This document shows positions 9,398 to 18,454 of a DNA stretch of 64,000 nt, one piece after another; positions within the stretch are counted from its first letter, which is position 1, and each line of letters opens with the position of its first letter. The translations under genes were made by a program, and so were the position numbers. Source of the stretch: Lachnospiraceae bacterium (GTDB lineage Bacteria; Bacillota; Clostridia; Lachnospirales; Lachnospiraceae); the NCBI GenBank assembly GCA_015056925.1, contig SVFJ01000008.1:1-64000 (forward strand), given 5' to 3'. A model generated the notes under the pieces. The model was not told where the DNA came from and ran no database searches. It saw nothing but the letters and a program-made list of their open reading frames with translations.

Positions 9398-10120
9398 CTA
9401 TTTCTTGGCTTCCTCCTTCATCGCCTCTTCTATGGCCTCACTTCCTGCAAATATACCACTATCCAAATCTTCAGAATCCTCCTGAGCCTTAGCTTCTTCT
9501 GCCTCTCTGGCCAGAATACGCTCCTCATAAGGTCTGAAAATCTTTAAAAACAGCATGGACTGCAGATAAATCAAAAGTCCCACTGCCAATAACACAAGCG
9601 CCGGTAAAGACTGTGGAATAAGGTAAAAAACAACTACCGGCACAAAGAAAGATACAATAATCAATACCGCACTTGGCAAATGTGATAATGCCATCAGGTA
9701 AGAATTCTTAATCTGATTCTTCACTGTGTTGGTAAATCTTGCCTGCATCGGAAATACAAAAACAATTCCAACTATAATAATGATTGCTGCTGCCATAATA
9801 GCAATACGCATCCATTCGCTAAACTCAACTCCGGACTGTGTCATAATCCTGTAATCAGCAAATAATACCACCGCAACCACAAGCATAATCAGCCACATAA
9901 TGGTTGACTGCTTAAAGTTTTCCTTAAATGCCTTAAAATATCCCTTTGTAATGTAGCTCTCTTCATTCTTAACCATCTTAAAGGCCACATAATAACCTGC
10001 TGTCAATGACGCACCTGCAGTTACAATCGGTAAACAGCCTAATATGACAAAAAAATTCAAAATCATAATGTCTGCAACCTTATTCAAAAAGTTCATCAAC
10101 GGACTATCCAACTTAAACAT
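9398..10120 (-). CDS. YesL-like (DUF624) membrane protein
   Basis: A 240-aa protein with about five membrane segments and an acidic, Glu/Ala-rich C-terminal tail. The N-terminus (SPLMNFLNKVADIMILNFFVILGCLPIVTAGASLTAGYY) is the hallmark of DUF624/YesL proteins, which often sit beside sugar ABC importers. Here the nearest relative is msmX. Function is unknown. GGGAGG is eight bases before ATG 10120; the frame extends further only by a TTG, so 10120 is the start. Confidence 0.85.
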   Translation of the reverse strand: MFKLDSPLMNFLNKVADIMILNFFVILGCLPIVTAGASLTAGYYVAFKMVKNEESYITKGYFKAFKENFKQSTIMWLIMLVVAVVLFADYRIMTQSGVEFSEWMRIAIMAAAIIIIVGIVFVFPMQARFTNTVKNQIKNSYLMALSHLPSAVLIIVSFFVPVVVFYLIPQSLPALVLLAVGLLIYLQSMLFLKIFRPYEERILAREAEEAKAQEDSEDLDSGIFAGSEAIEEAMKEEAKK

Positions 10121-10205
10121 AACTGATATCCTCCCATAGTTTTGTTGCTCCAATAGTAAACATCATACTATGTTTAACGTCCATTTTCAACAAAATCGCA
10201 CTCAA

Positions 10206-11462
10206 TCAATTCATAAATTTATTATAAACTTGCTCATACTGCTGTTGTAGTTTCTGATGAGTCACCAACGCAGATTTTGCCTTTTCACTTGCTTTGTCCA
10301 TAATCTCATCATAGTGCTTTAGTAACGTATCCGTTACAACACCGTCAAAATGCCCTGATACAATGGATTCCGTCAGATAATTGATAATTTCATCCTTGGT
10401 AAATGCCTCTCTATACGCTTTTTTCTGCGCCATCTGTACGACATTTTCAGATACCTGAAGAATCGCCTGCTTCATATTCATTGTATTACCACGCAGCCCT
10501 CTTGGATATCCTGTTCCGTCAAAACGCTCATGATGCGCTCTGGCAATATCAATTACATTCTTGGAAATCTTACCCTGTAATGCTTCTGCCATTCTGTCTA
10601 CATGGGTACGGACAAGATTCATTTCCTCGTCCTTAAGTTTTCTAGGCACATCCAGAATATCATCGGGAATTGCAAGCATACCGATATCATGCAATAAAGA
10701 TGCATAGTAAATATCCTTCTTATCCAGTTCACTGACTCTAAGCATGGAAGCAAGCTCACGGCTGACGCATATCGTAGCAATGGTATCCGCCACCATATTC
10801 TCGCTTCGCAGTCCTGTACAATACATCAGCATCTTAAGGTATTTATCCTTCTCCTCATCAGACAAAAGAACATACTCCAAATCCGCCTCATATTCCTGCA
10901 TAAAGCTTCCGTCATCCAGCTTATGAAAAATATCGAACTTCTCCACCGCCTGATAAAGCAGCTCACAAGCCGCCTTGCTATACTTGGTTCCTATATAACG
11001 GTCTATCATATGATAATCAAAATTTTCCGCAAATGCCTTATGCCAGATATCCATAATCTCTGCGACCTTAAGAATCTCTGTTTCCTCAAGGTACTGATAA
11101 TTCACCTTCTGCATTCTGTTCGTATCTACATGATGATACAAAAGCATCTTCGACTGTTCTGTAAGCGGCGACAGATATTTTAAGAACAAATATCCGTAAA
11201 TAGAATGCGGCATGGTATTTTTGGCCTCAAAGGTCAACTGCTTTCTTACATCGTCCGTCTTATATGCACCGATATCATGCATTACCGCAAGCAGCATAAA
11301 ATCCGCAATTTCAAATTTTTCATATCCGCCTTTACATTCCAGCATTTTCGCCATGATATAACTGACACGTCTTCCATGGTCCACAAGCGGCGCATTCATC
11401 ATTGATAATGTATCACATATTAAATAGAATAAATTTTTGCTGGTTATATACTCTACTGCCAA
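10206..11462 (-). CDS. HD-GYP domain phosphodiesterase-like protein
   Basis: A 418-aa protein with two HD-type modules. The first (about residues 50-150) contains MHDIGAYKTDD. The second contains LLHDIGMLAIPDDIL and HHERFDGTGYPRGL, the complete HD...HHE..GYP set of c-di-GMP phosphodiesterases. No receiver or membrane domain is visible, so the input signal is unknown. The likely start is TTG at 11462, preceded by GGAGGG at correct spacing. The longer frame from ATG 11507 has no such site and would overlap the GNAT gene. Cytoplasmic c-di-GMP turnover is inferred from the family. Confidence 0.85.
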   Translation of the reverse strand: MAVEYITSKNLFYLICDTLSMMNAPLVDHGRRVSYIMAKMLECKGGYEKFEIADFMLLAVMHDIGAYKTDDVRKQLTFEAKNTMPHSIYGYLFLKYLSPLTEQSKMLLYHHVDTNRMQKVNYQYLEETEILKVAEIMDIWHKAFAENFDYHMIDRYIGTKYSKAACELLYQAVEKFDIFHKLDDGSFMQEYEADLEYVLLSDEEKDKYLKMLMYCTGLRSENMVADTIATICVSRELASMLRVSELDKKDIYYASLLHDIGMLAIPDDILDVPRKLKDEEMNLVRTHVDRMAEALQGKISKNVIDIARAHHERFDGTGYPRGLRGNTMNMKQAILQVSENVVQMAQKKAYREAFTKDEIINYLTESIVSGHFDGVVTDTLLKHYDEIMDKASEKAKSALVTHQKLQQQYEQVYNKFMN

Positions 11463-11497
11463 GACTTTCCCTCCTCGTTTCTTTTGTACCCCTTTTA

Positions 11498-12016
11498 TTA
11501 CCAACATCGCTCCATTGGCGTATATCTGATACCATCATTTGTCCGTTCGAGTCCCGTATCCTGAAAGCCTACCTTATGATAGAAGCCCACAGCATAGGGT
11601 GCTGCATTCACTGTTACCTTATGATAACCTTCCTCACTGCACACATAATTCACTACATACTCCATCAGTGCCCTGCCGATTCCTTTCATATGATAGGCAG
11701 CATCTACAAACAACAACGAAATATGTGTTTCGTTTCGCAGACTGATGATTCCCACTATCTCATCTTCCACAAAAGCTCCAAATACCTGATAGGCCCCCAT
11801 CAGAAACATCCGATGCAATACATGGTCCGTAATAAACTCCTGAAAGCTTTCTATCCCACGCTTGGTATAATCCTGTGCTTCAAATCTCATAAAGGTACGC
11901 CACGCCAGCATCATTGCGGCATCCCATTCATCCCGATAAATAGGCCTAACCGTATATGCCTGCGCCATCTCTTTTTCCATAAGAGCTTTTCTTCTTGGTA
12001 ATACAACACCCGACAT
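11498..12016 (-). CDS. GNAT-family N-acetyltransferase
   Basis: A 172-aa single-domain acetyltransferase. It shows the acetyl-CoA-binding turn HMKGIGRALMEYV near residue 125 and the closing AAPYAVGFYHKVGFQDTG block of GNAT enzymes. The substrate is unknown. ATG 12016 has AAGGA seven bases upstream and is preferred over the longer frame from 12061, which would overlap the dehydrogenase gene. It lies 31 nt after the dehydrogenase stop and may be cotranscribed with it. Confidence 0.85.
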   Translation of the reverse strand: MSGVVLPRRKALMEKEMAQAYTVRPIYRDEWDAAMMLAWRTFMRFEAQDYTKRGIESFQEFITDHVLHRMFLMGAYQVFGAFVEDEIVGIISLRNETHISLLFVDAAYHMKGIGRALMEYVVNYVCSEEGYHKVTVNAAPYAVGFYHKVGFQDTGLERTNDGIRYTPMERCW

Positions 12017-12047
12017 GTCATGTTCCTTTCTGTTCCTATGCTTTGTC

Positions 12048-13031
12048 TTATGGCGAAACAAGATTTTTGCATTCCCTGCCTAACTTAATATCCTTCGCAT
12101 TTTCCAGAGTCACTCTTGCAATTTCCTGCATGGCCTCCTTGGTAAAGAATCCCATATGCGATGTAATCAGCACGTTAGGAAATGTGGTCAATCTTGCTAA
12201 CACCTCATCCGCCATAATTTCATTCGAGCAGTCCTCGTAGAACACGCCCTCTTCCTCTTCATATACATCCAGTCCGACTCCTGCAAATTTCTTTTCCAAA
12301 AGTCCTTCTATCAAATCCTCCGTGCGAATCAAATCGCCTCTTGAGGTATTAATTAAATATACATCCTGCTTCATCAGCTTAATGGTTTTTGCCTGTACCA
12401 AATGCTTTGTCTCTTTCGTCAATGGACAATGCAGCGTAATCACATCTGCCTTGGAAAACAATTCCTCCAAGCTCACATACTCTACATCCAAATTCGGATT
12501 TGGATATGGGTCATAGGCGATTATCTTCATCTGAAAGCCCTGCAGTATGCGTATCATTGCCTGACCTATCTTACCGGTACCAATTACTCCTGCCGTCTTT
12601 CCATATAAATCCGTTCCCATAAACCCTTGAATACTCATATTAAAGTCCCTTGTTCTTGTATATGCTCTATGGGTAAATCTGTTGACTGTCAAAAGCATTG
12701 CCATTGCAAATTCTGCCACTGCCTCAGGCGAATAGCTTGGTACTCGAAGCACCTGAATGCCAGCCCCTGCTGCCGCCTTGATATCTACATGATTAAAGCC
12801 TGCACTTCGCAGCAGGATAGCCTTTATATTCATATCCTTTAATGCTGCAATCCTTTTCTTATCCAGGTAGTCATTTACAAAGATACATATTGCGTCGCAT
12901 CCTCCGGCAAGTCCGATTGTTTCTTCATTACAAGGCGCTTCTATAAAATGAAGCTCTATTTCATATTCCTTACTCATAGGTTCAAAATAAATTCTGTCGT
13001 AAGGCTTTGTTGAATAAAATGCTATTTTCAT
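12048..13031 (-). CDS. ldhA: D-isomer-specific 2-hydroxyacid dehydrogenase, probably D-lactate dehydrogenase
   Basis: A 327-aa NAD-dependent enzyme that likely reduces pyruvate to D-lactate. The Rossmann motif VIGTGKIGQA is near residue 149. Catalytic residues appear in order: Arg in NTSRGDL, Glu in DVYEEEEG and His in SHMGFFT. The ending (LARLTTFPNVLITSHMGFFTKEAMQEIA) is LdhA-like rather than PGDH-like. GGAG precedes ATG 13031. The upstream region carries a 20-bp palindrome over the predicted -35, suggesting regulation. Substrate assignment is by similarity. Confidence 0.87.
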   Translation of the reverse strand: MKIAFYSTKPYDRIYFEPMSKEYEIELHFIEAPCNEETIGLAGGCDAICIFVNDYLDKKRIAALKDMNIKAILLRSAGFNHVDIKAAAGAGIQVLRVPSYSPEAVAEFAMAMLLTVNRFTHRAYTRTRDFNMSIQGFMGTDLYGKTAGVIGTGKIGQAMIRILQGFQMKIIAYDPYPNPNLDVEYVSLEELFSKADVITLHCPLTKETKHLVQAKTIKLMKQDVYLINTSRGDLIRTEDLIEGLLEKKFAGVGLDVYEEEEGVFYEDCSNEIMADEVLARLTTFPNVLITSHMGFFTKEAMQEIARVTLENAKDIKLGRECKNLVSP

Positions 13032-13154
13032 CTTGGTTCACTCCTTCTATAAAATAATATCCATATAGAATGTATTGTGTTCCAAATCCATTGGTTTTAT
13101 TACACATTCATCAAATGCCCGATTCACACAATTTCACATATTGCATTCGCGTAC

Positions 13155-13194
13155 ATTATATCATATTTATCGTCTAAATTGTATATACAATTTA
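13155..13194 (-). promoter_or_regulatory. Candidate ldhA promoter with 20-bp palindromic operator
   Basis: A perfect palindrome TAAATTGTATATACAATTTA occupies 13175-13194. A TATAAT -10 box (minus strand, 13160-13155) is placed so that the -35 position falls inside the palindrome. That arrangement suits a repressor. The sequence does not match the Rex consensus (TTGTTAA-N4-TTAACAA). The regulator is unknown. Confidence 0.5.
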
Positions 13195-13215
13195 ATATTT
13201 TATGTAAATTTTCAG

Positions 13216-13245
13216 AAAAAGTCCTGTGTAATATCTACACAGGAC
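13216..13245 (-). terminator. Intrinsic terminator of the amidase-like gene
   Basis: A perfect 10-bp stem GTCCTGTGTA/TACACAGGAC (13221-13230 and 13236-13245) is followed by five T on the minus strand, 26 nt after the stop of the gene at 13271. Confidence 0.9.
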
Positions 13246-13270
13246 CTCTAAAAATATACTTATCTCTTAT

Positions 13271-14050
13271 TTAATAATATCTGCTCCATACATAATCAAG
13301 ATTCTTTTCCAAATCCGCATTGGTCAATCTTCTTCCCCAGTGAATTGACTTATTATAATTTCCTTCTGCAATTACAATATAATCATCATGCACCTCAAGC
13401 ACAATCACCGAATGAGTATCATTGTTAATTCTCAGGATATCCCCTACTCGAATCTTTGTATAATCATAATGCTCATACACCGGAACGTTACCAAAAGCCG
13501 CATCACTTACTAAAAAAGTAAATGCTGCGCAGCCATATCCAATATAATATGCACCATTGAACTGATATACAATCTCATTGGTCCAGTACATTCCTTCAGG
13601 ATAGGAGGGCTTTAATCCCATGATAATCTCATATACTCTCTGTTCCTCTTCCTGACGTGCCTGTAGCTCCAAAAGGCTTCCGACTCTTCCTTCTTCTCTG
13701 CCAATCAGAACATAATGCACATAGTATGGTGCTACACTCTCTGTACCAAGCAGCTCTACCAGCTCGGGATTATAAGCTATATATTCTGCTACATTAAACT
13801 CTGCGCTGGCTATTCTGCCTTCCTGCATACCATTTGATACAAAATGTTGAAACAACAGTGCCTCATTATTTCCAAATACTGCTGCCACATCTGCGTTTAC
13901 TGCCGCATAATAATCTGCATCAAAAACAGCCTCATAATCTACACCATCACAGGTAGTTTCCGGCGAAGCCTCTACCTCACCCATATTTCCCATGTAGCAC
14001 AACACTAACGTTAGAAGCATCAGCTTCATAGCGACTTTCATTTTCTTCAT
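13271..14050 (-). CDS. Secreted protein with two short repeats and a CHAP/amidase-like C-terminus
   Basis: A 259-aa exported protein. A signal peptide (MKKMKVAMKLMLLTLVL..., cleavage near VEA-SP) is followed by two ~40-residue repeats of the form FxxxxYxxxNxDVxxxxGxxxxxxxxHFVxxGxxEGRxxS. The C-terminal ~110 residues include YGCAAFTF, VGDILRINNDTHSVIVLEV and IAEGNYN. This Cys/His/Asn arrangement resembles papain-like cell-wall amidases. The start at 14050 is eight bases from GGAGG; the frame runs open to 14212 without a site. It has its own promoter and terminator. The catalytic role is inferred, not proven. Confidence 0.7.
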   Translation of the reverse strand: MKKMKVAMKLMLLTLVLCYMGNMGEVEASPETTCDGVDYEAVFDADYYAAVNADVAAVFGNNEALLFQHFVSNGMQEGRIASAEFNVAEYIAYNPELVELLGTESVAPYYVHYVLIGREEGRVGSLLELQARQEEEQRVYEIIMGLKPSYPEGMYWTNEIVYQFNGAYYIGYGCAAFTFLVSDAAFGNVPVYEHYDYTKIRVGDILRINNDTHSVIVLEVHDDYIVIAEGNYNKSIHWGRRLTNADLEKNLDYVWSRYY

Positions 14051-14092
14051 CTCCATAACCTCCGGGTCGCTACTCCCCACTAACGTATTTCT

Positions 14093-14121
14093 ATTATAAA
14101 TGAATTTCCCCGTTCTGTGAA
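14093..14121 (-). promoter_or_regulatory. Sigma-A promoter of the amidase-like gene
   Basis: TTCACA (14121-14116) and TATAAT (14098-14093) on the minus strand are separated by 17 bp, 43 nt before the start codon. Confidence 0.65.
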
Positions 14122-14167
14122 TGACTTGTAAACATAAGTCTTTCGTAAAATTTCCGGCAAACACGAA

Positions 14168-14293
14168 TTTACATAGATTTAACTTGACCCTGCTTTTTGA
14201 TTTAACAAGCAAATTTTATGATGTTAAATGTAAAGCCGATGTGGTTTTACATTTAACAAAACAGAAAACAAAAAATTTTACATTATATGTAAA
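14168..14293 (+). promoter_or_regulatory. Pho-box-like array upstream of pstS
   Basis: Hexamers close to TTTACA/TTTAAC occur at 14168, 14178, 14201, 14246, 14252 and 14277, similar to the TT(A/C/T)ACA-type direct repeats bound by PhoP/PhoB regulators in Firmicutes. A perfect 12-bp inverted repeat GTTAAATGTAAA/TTTACATTTAAC spans 14223-14257, and TTTACATTATATGTAAA forms a palindrome at 14277-14293. Binding by the adjacent PhoB is inferred. Confidence 0.6.
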
Positions 14294-14335
14294 GTTCGCA
14301 CAATAAAGCGAACAGGGAAAGGAAAGGTATTATTT

Positions 14336-15148
14336 ATGAAAAAGAAAATTGCAGGTTTATTAATGAGTACACTTATGGCAGCTATGGTCGTAACAGGCTG
14401 TGGTTCTTCAAAGACAACAGGTACTGTATCAACAGATGGTTCTACTTCTATGGAGAAGGTAATCGGAGCACTTGGTGAGCAGTTCATGGCAGACAATGAC
14501 AAAATCACCTTTACATATAACCCTACAGGTTCCGGTTCAGGAATTACAGCTGTAGCTGAGGGTCGTTGTGACATCGGTCTTTCAAGTAGAGATTTAAAGG
14601 ATTCAGAAGTAGCTTTAGGCTTAACAGGAACTGTTCTTGCATACGATGGAATCGCAGTAATCGTTAATCCTGAGAATCCTGTATCTGACTTATCTGTAGA
14701 TGATATCGCTAAGATTTATACGGGCGAGGTTACAAACTGGAGTGAAATCGGTGGAAATGATGCAGAAATCGTATTGATTGGTCGAGAGGCAGGTAGTGGT
14801 ACTAGAGATGGCTTCGAGTCCATCACAGGTACAGAAGACCTTTGCAAGTATCGTCAGGAGCTTACTTCAACAGGTGACGTTATTACAACTGTTTCTCAAA
14901 ATCCGGGAGCTATCGGCTATGCATCCCTTGCTTCTGTAAAAGATAGTGTAAAAGCTATCTCAGTAGATGGTGTTGCTCCTAACGAAGCAGCTGTTAAGGA
15001 TGGTTCTTATGTTGTACAGCGTCCTTTTGTATTGGTAACAAAGTCTGATGCCGAGCTTTCCGATGCAGCACAGAAGTTCTTTGATTACATTACATCTGCT
15101 GATGCAGCTGAAACAATCTCAGCAGCAGGTGCTGTAGCAGCTAACTAA
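14336..15148 (+). CDS. pstS: Phosphate ABC transporter substrate-binding lipoprotein
   Basis: A 270-aa lipoprotein with lipobox VTGC (Cys22). Phosphate-binding segments include GSTSMEKVIGALGE, YNPTGSGSGI, GLSSRDLK and REAGSGTRDGFESI, the last being the characteristic PstS loop. It captures phosphate outside the membrane and hands it to PstCA. AGGAAAGG precedes the ATG. It is the first gene of pstSCAB-phoUBR, with a Pho-box-like control region upstream. Confidence 0.96.
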   Translation: MKKKIAGLLMSTLMAAMVVTGCGSSKTTGTVSTDGSTSMEKVIGALGEQFMADNDKITFTYNPTGSGSGITAVAEGRCDIGLSSRDLKDSEVALGLTGTVLAYDGIAVIVNPENPVSDLSVDDIAKIYTGEVTNWSEIGGNDAEIVLIGREAGSGTRDGFESITGTEDLCKYRQELTSTGDVITTVSQNPGAIGYASLASVKDSVKAISVDGVAPNEAAVKDGSYVVQRPFVLVTKSDAELSDAAQKFFDYITSADAAETISAAGAVAAN

Positions 15149-15179
15149 CAATAATTGAAATATGTTTGCACAGTGCATC

Positions 15180-15207
15180 GGCGGGTTTCTCATAAGCAGA
15201 AGCCGCC
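15180..15207 (+). other. Stem-loop between pstS and pstC
   Basis: GGCGG (15180-15184) pairs with CCGCC (15203-15207), with extra pairing inside, and no T-run follows. Such hairpins after binding-protein genes commonly protect the upstream mRNA and raise its level over the permease genes. That role is inferred here. Confidence 0.4.
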
Positions 15208-15238
15208 CTTGCGCTATTTGAAGTTAATGGAGATTTCT

Positions 15239-16114
15239 ATGGGAAACAAATTGAAAAACAAGAAGAAGCTAATAGAAAATATCATTCATGGAATATTCCT
15301 ATTCTTAGGACTCATCACCGTAGCATGTGTACTGGTTATTACTATCTACTTAGTAATATCAGGTATTCCTGCCATTGCCCAAATCGGCTTATTTGATTTC
15401 TTATTCGGACAAAAATGGGCATCTACAGCCGCAGAGCCAGCCTTCGGTATTCTTCCTTTTATATTAACCAGTATTTACGGTACAGCAGGTGCCATATTAA
15501 TCGGAGTCCCAATCGGCTTCTTTACCGCTGTTTATCTGGCAAAAATGGCCTCACCAAAGACAAAAGTAATCATTCAGTCAGCAGTCAGCCTGCTTGCAGG
15601 CATCCCATCTGTTGTATATGGTCTGGTCGGTATGCTGGTATTGGTTCCTGCAATCCGAATTACCTTTGACATACCCGATGGTGCCAGCCTATTGGCTGCT
15701 ATCATCGTTTTAGCGATTATGATTCTACCATCCATTATCAAAGTATCCCTGACAGCTTTAGAGGCTGTCCCCAAGGAGTACGAAGATGCTTCCCTTGCCC
15801 TTGGTGCAACCCCGGAAGAAACATACTTTAAAGTATCTGTTCCTGCTGCCAAGAGCGGTATTGCCGCAGCAGTAGTCTTAGGCGTCGGTCGTGCTATCGG
15901 TGAGGCCATGGCAGTTATGATGGTGTCAGGTAATGTACCAAATATGCCGGAGCTTTTCCAAAGCGTAAGATTCTTAACCACCGCTGTTGCAAGCGAAATG
16001 TCTTATTCAAGCGGATTGCAAAGACAAGCATTGTTTTCTATTGCCTTAGTGCTCTTTTTATTCATTATGATGATTAATGCGTGCTTAAACTTCTTCTTGA
16101 AGCGCAGCAAATAA
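15239..16114 (+). CDS. pstC: Phosphate ABC transporter permease PstC
   Basis: A 291-aa inner-membrane permease with six predicted membrane segments. The inner-membrane loop EYEDASLALGATPEETYFKVSVPAAKSGI is the coupling helix that contacts PstB. It also has the GIPSVVYGLVGMLVLVP segment shared by PstC and PstA. ATG 15239 follows GGAG by six bases; the open frame back to 15155 lacks a site. It pairs with PstA encoded 48 nt downstream. Confidence 0.95.
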   Translation: MGNKLKNKKKLIENIIHGIFLFLGLITVACVLVITIYLVISGIPAIAQIGLFDFLFGQKWASTAAEPAFGILPFILTSIYGTAGAILIGVPIGFFTAVYLAKMASPKTKVIIQSAVSLLAGIPSVVYGLVGMLVLVPAIRITFDIPDGASLLAAIIVLAIMILPSIIKVSLTALEAVPKEYEDASLALGATPEETYFKVSVPAAKSGIAAAVVLGVGRAIGEAMAVMMVSGNVPNMPELFQSVRFLTTAVASEMSYSSGLQRQALFSIALVLFLFIMMINACLNFFLKRSK

Positions 16115-16162
16115 CGATATAGGCACAAGCCTAAAACACCTTAGAAAGGATAATTCATCTAT

Positions 16163-17026
16163 ATGCTACAAAAAAAATTATCATTAAAGCGTAGAATATA
16201 CGTTGGTACCATGCGTACCCTTATGTTTTTTTCCGTAGGCCTGACCTGCGCTTTGGTTCTCTTTTTGATTTGTTTTTGTTTGTGGAGAGGACTTCCTAAT
16301 ATTACATGGAAGCTGTTATCTACCAAGCCAAGTTACTTAACAGAATCTATTGGTATTCTGCCCGATATTTTGAATACACTTTACATTGTAATCGCAACCC
16401 TATTCTTCGTACTGCCACTTGGTGTAGGTGCAGCAATTTATCTGACTGAATATGCGCAAAACAAAAGACTTGTAGGCATCATTGAATATGCCTCCGAAAC
16501 ATTATCGGGCATCCCCTCTATTATATATGGTCTGGTTGGTATGCTGTTCTTCTGTCAGTTTTTAAATATGCAGACCTCCCTTTTGGCAGGTTCCTTTACT
16601 CTGGTAATCATGAACCTTCCTACAATCATGCGTACCACTCAGGAAAGCCTAAAAACCGTTCCTCAAAGCTACCGTGAAGGTGCCTTTGGTCTTGGCGCCG
16701 GCAAATGGAGAGTTATCCGCACTGTCGTCCTCCCAGGTTGTGTAGACGGCATTATTACAGGCTGTATCTTATCCGTCGGACGAATTCTTGGCGAGTCCGC
16801 AGCATTGCTGTTTACCGCAGGATTTGCCCATGCACTGAACGGGTTCTTTGACGGACTTGGCAGTGCAGGCGCTACTCTTACCGTTGCACTTTATGTATAC
16901 GCAAAGGAACAGGGCGAATTTGAGGTTGCATTTGCAATTGCCGCTCTTTTAATGCTTCTTACCTTATTGATTAATTTAGCGGCTGATTTTATCGGCAGAA
17001 TGTTTAAGAAAAGGAGAAACGCATGA
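16163..17026 (+). CDS. pstA: Phosphate ABC transporter permease PstA
   Basis: A 287-aa permease, the second half of the phosphate channel. It has six membrane segments, [16 protein letters not shown] and the coupling loop [32 protein letters not shown] lies about 12 bases before the ATG, a little far. The stop overlaps the pstB start by 4 nt (ATGA), indicating translational coupling. Confidence 0.95.
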   Translation: MLQKKLSLKRRIYVGTMRTLMFFSVGLTCALVLFLICFCLWRGLPNITWKLLSTKPSYLTESIGILPDILNTLYIVIATLFFVLPLGVGAAIYLTEYAQNKRLVGIIEYASETLSGIPSIIYGLVGMLFFCQFLNMQTSLLAGSFTLVIMNLPTIMRTTQESLKTVPQSYREGAFGLGAGKWRVIRTVVLPGCVDGIITGCILSVGRILGESAALLFTAGFAHALNGFFDGLGSAGATLTVALYVYAKEQGEFEVAFAIAALLMLLTLLINLAADFIGRMFKKRRNA

Positions 17027-17778
17027 GTAATATTATAACCGTAAAAGATATGTGCCTATGGTATGGCAATTCGCAGGCACTCAAAAATATAAATATTGAA
17101 ATTCCAGAGAAAAGCATAACTGCCTTTATCGGACCTTCCGGTTGCGGAAAATCCACATTTTTAAAATCTATCAACCGTATGAATGACTTGATTCCAAGTG
17201 TAAAAATCACCGGCGACATCCGTTATCGCGGCGAAAACATTTATGCTCCGGCAACAGATGTGAATGAACTTCGTCGTCAGGTTGGTATGGTATTCCAAAA
17301 GCCAAATCCATTCCCTATGAGTATCTATGACAATATCGCCTACGGACCGAGAACTCACGGCATCACCAACAAAGCCAAGCTGGATGACATCGTAGAACGT
17401 TCTCTTAGGGATGCCGCTATCTGGGATGAGGTAAAGGACCGGTTAAAGAAATCAGCTATGGGACTCTCCGGCGGACAGCAACAACGTCTTTGTATTGCTC
17501 GTGCACTTGCAGTAGAACCGGATGTTCTTCTGATGGATGAGCCTACCAGTGCTCTTGACCCTATCTCAACCTCTAAGATTGAAGAGCTTGCGATGGAATT
17601 AAAGAATCGTTATACTATCATTATCGTAACCCATAATATGCAGCAGGCAGTCCGCATTTCGGACAATACAGCCTTCTTCCTTTTGGGCGAGTTAATCGAA
17701 TACGGTAATACAGAAAGCTTCTTTTCCCAACCGCAGGACCAGCGAACAGAGGACTATATTACAGGACGTTTCGGTTAA
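17023..17778 (+). CDS. pstB: Phosphate ABC transporter ATP-binding protein PstB
   Basis: A 251-aa ATPase that powers PstCA. It shows Walker [11 protein letters not shown]-loop [15 protein letters not shown], signature [15 protein letters not shown], Walker [14 protein letters not shown] and switch His in VTHNMQQA. The length and the FPMS motif are typical of PstB. GGAG is positioned before the ATG inside the end of pstA. Confidence 0.97.
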   Translation: MSNIITVKDMCLWYGNSQALKNINIEIPEKSITAFIGPSGCGKSTFLKSINRMNDLIPSVKITGDIRYRGENIYAPATDVNELRRQVGMVFQKPNPFPMSIYDNIAYGPRTHGITNKAKLDDIVERSLRDAAIWDEVKDRLKKSAMGLSGGQQQRLCIARALAVEPDVLLMDEPTSALDPISTSKIEELAMELKNRYTIIIVTHNMQQAVRISDNTAFFLLGELIEYGNTESFFSQPQDQRTEDYITGRFG

Positions 17779-17803
17779 TTTATCAGCAAGAAAGGAAAAT
17801 ATT

Positions 17804-18454
17804 ATGAGAAGCAGATTTGATGAACAGCTTGCTCTTTTGAATAAAGAGCTTATCAAAATGGGGTCTCTTTGTGAAGAGGCAATTACTATTGTATCTAAGG
17901 CACTTACCACAGGTAATGTAAGCCTTGCCAGACGTGTAGCATCCCTTGAGGAGGAAATCAGTCAGATGGAGCATACCATCGAAACTGCCTGTCTAAAACT
18001 TTTACTTCAACAACAGCCTGTTGCAAGAGATTTAAGACAGATATCAGCTGCCCTAAAGATGATTACCGATATGGAACGTATCGGCGTGCAGGCAAATGAT
18101 ATCTCAGATATCATCACCTACCTCAATGGCAGAACCGGAGCCGAATGCGAATCGCTTGCTCTTATGGCAGATGCGACAATTAAAATGGTAACAGAAAGTG
18201 TAGATGCTTATGTCAGCCGTGACATTGAACTGGCACATGATGTTATCGCCCGTGATGATATTGTTGACAGCTACTTTGACAGTGTCAAGAATTCACTGAT
18301 TCATATGATTGCAGAAAGTCCCAAGGACGGCGAATATGCAATCGATTTACTAATGATTTCTAAATATTTGGAACGCATCGGTGACCATGCGGTAAATATT
18401 GCCGAATGGGTTGTATTCTCTGTTACCGGTGTTCATAAAGGAGCGAATGAATAA
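17804..18454 (+). CDS. phoU: Phosphate signalling regulator PhoU
   Basis: A 216-aa all-helical protein made of two PhoU repeats. Each carries an acidic metal-binding helix (DMERIGVQANDISDI and KYLERIGDHAVNIAEWV). PhoU links PstB activity to PhoR and damps the Pho response when phosphate is plentiful. It follows pstB by 25 nt with GAAAGGA before the ATG, and its stop overlaps the phoB start. Confidence 0.94.
   Translation: MRSRFDEQLALLNKELIKMGSLCEEAITIVSKALTTGNVSLARRVASLEEEISQMEHTIETACLKLLLQQQPVARDLRQISAALKMITDMERIGVQANDISDIITYLNGRTGAECESLALMADATIKMVTESVDAYVSRDIELAHDVIARDDIVDSYFDSVKNSLIHMIAESPKDGEYAIDLLMISKYLERIGDHAVNIAEWVVFSVTGVHKGANE

Noticed and set aside
11402-12001. 199-aa plus-strand frame
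   Set aside because: Antisense shadow of the GNAT gene, which has clear acetyltransferase motifs on the minus strand.
13175-13194. Rex-binding site upstream of ldhA
   Set aside because: The palindrome lacks the TTGTTAA/TTAACAA half-sites; kept only as an operator for an unknown regulator.
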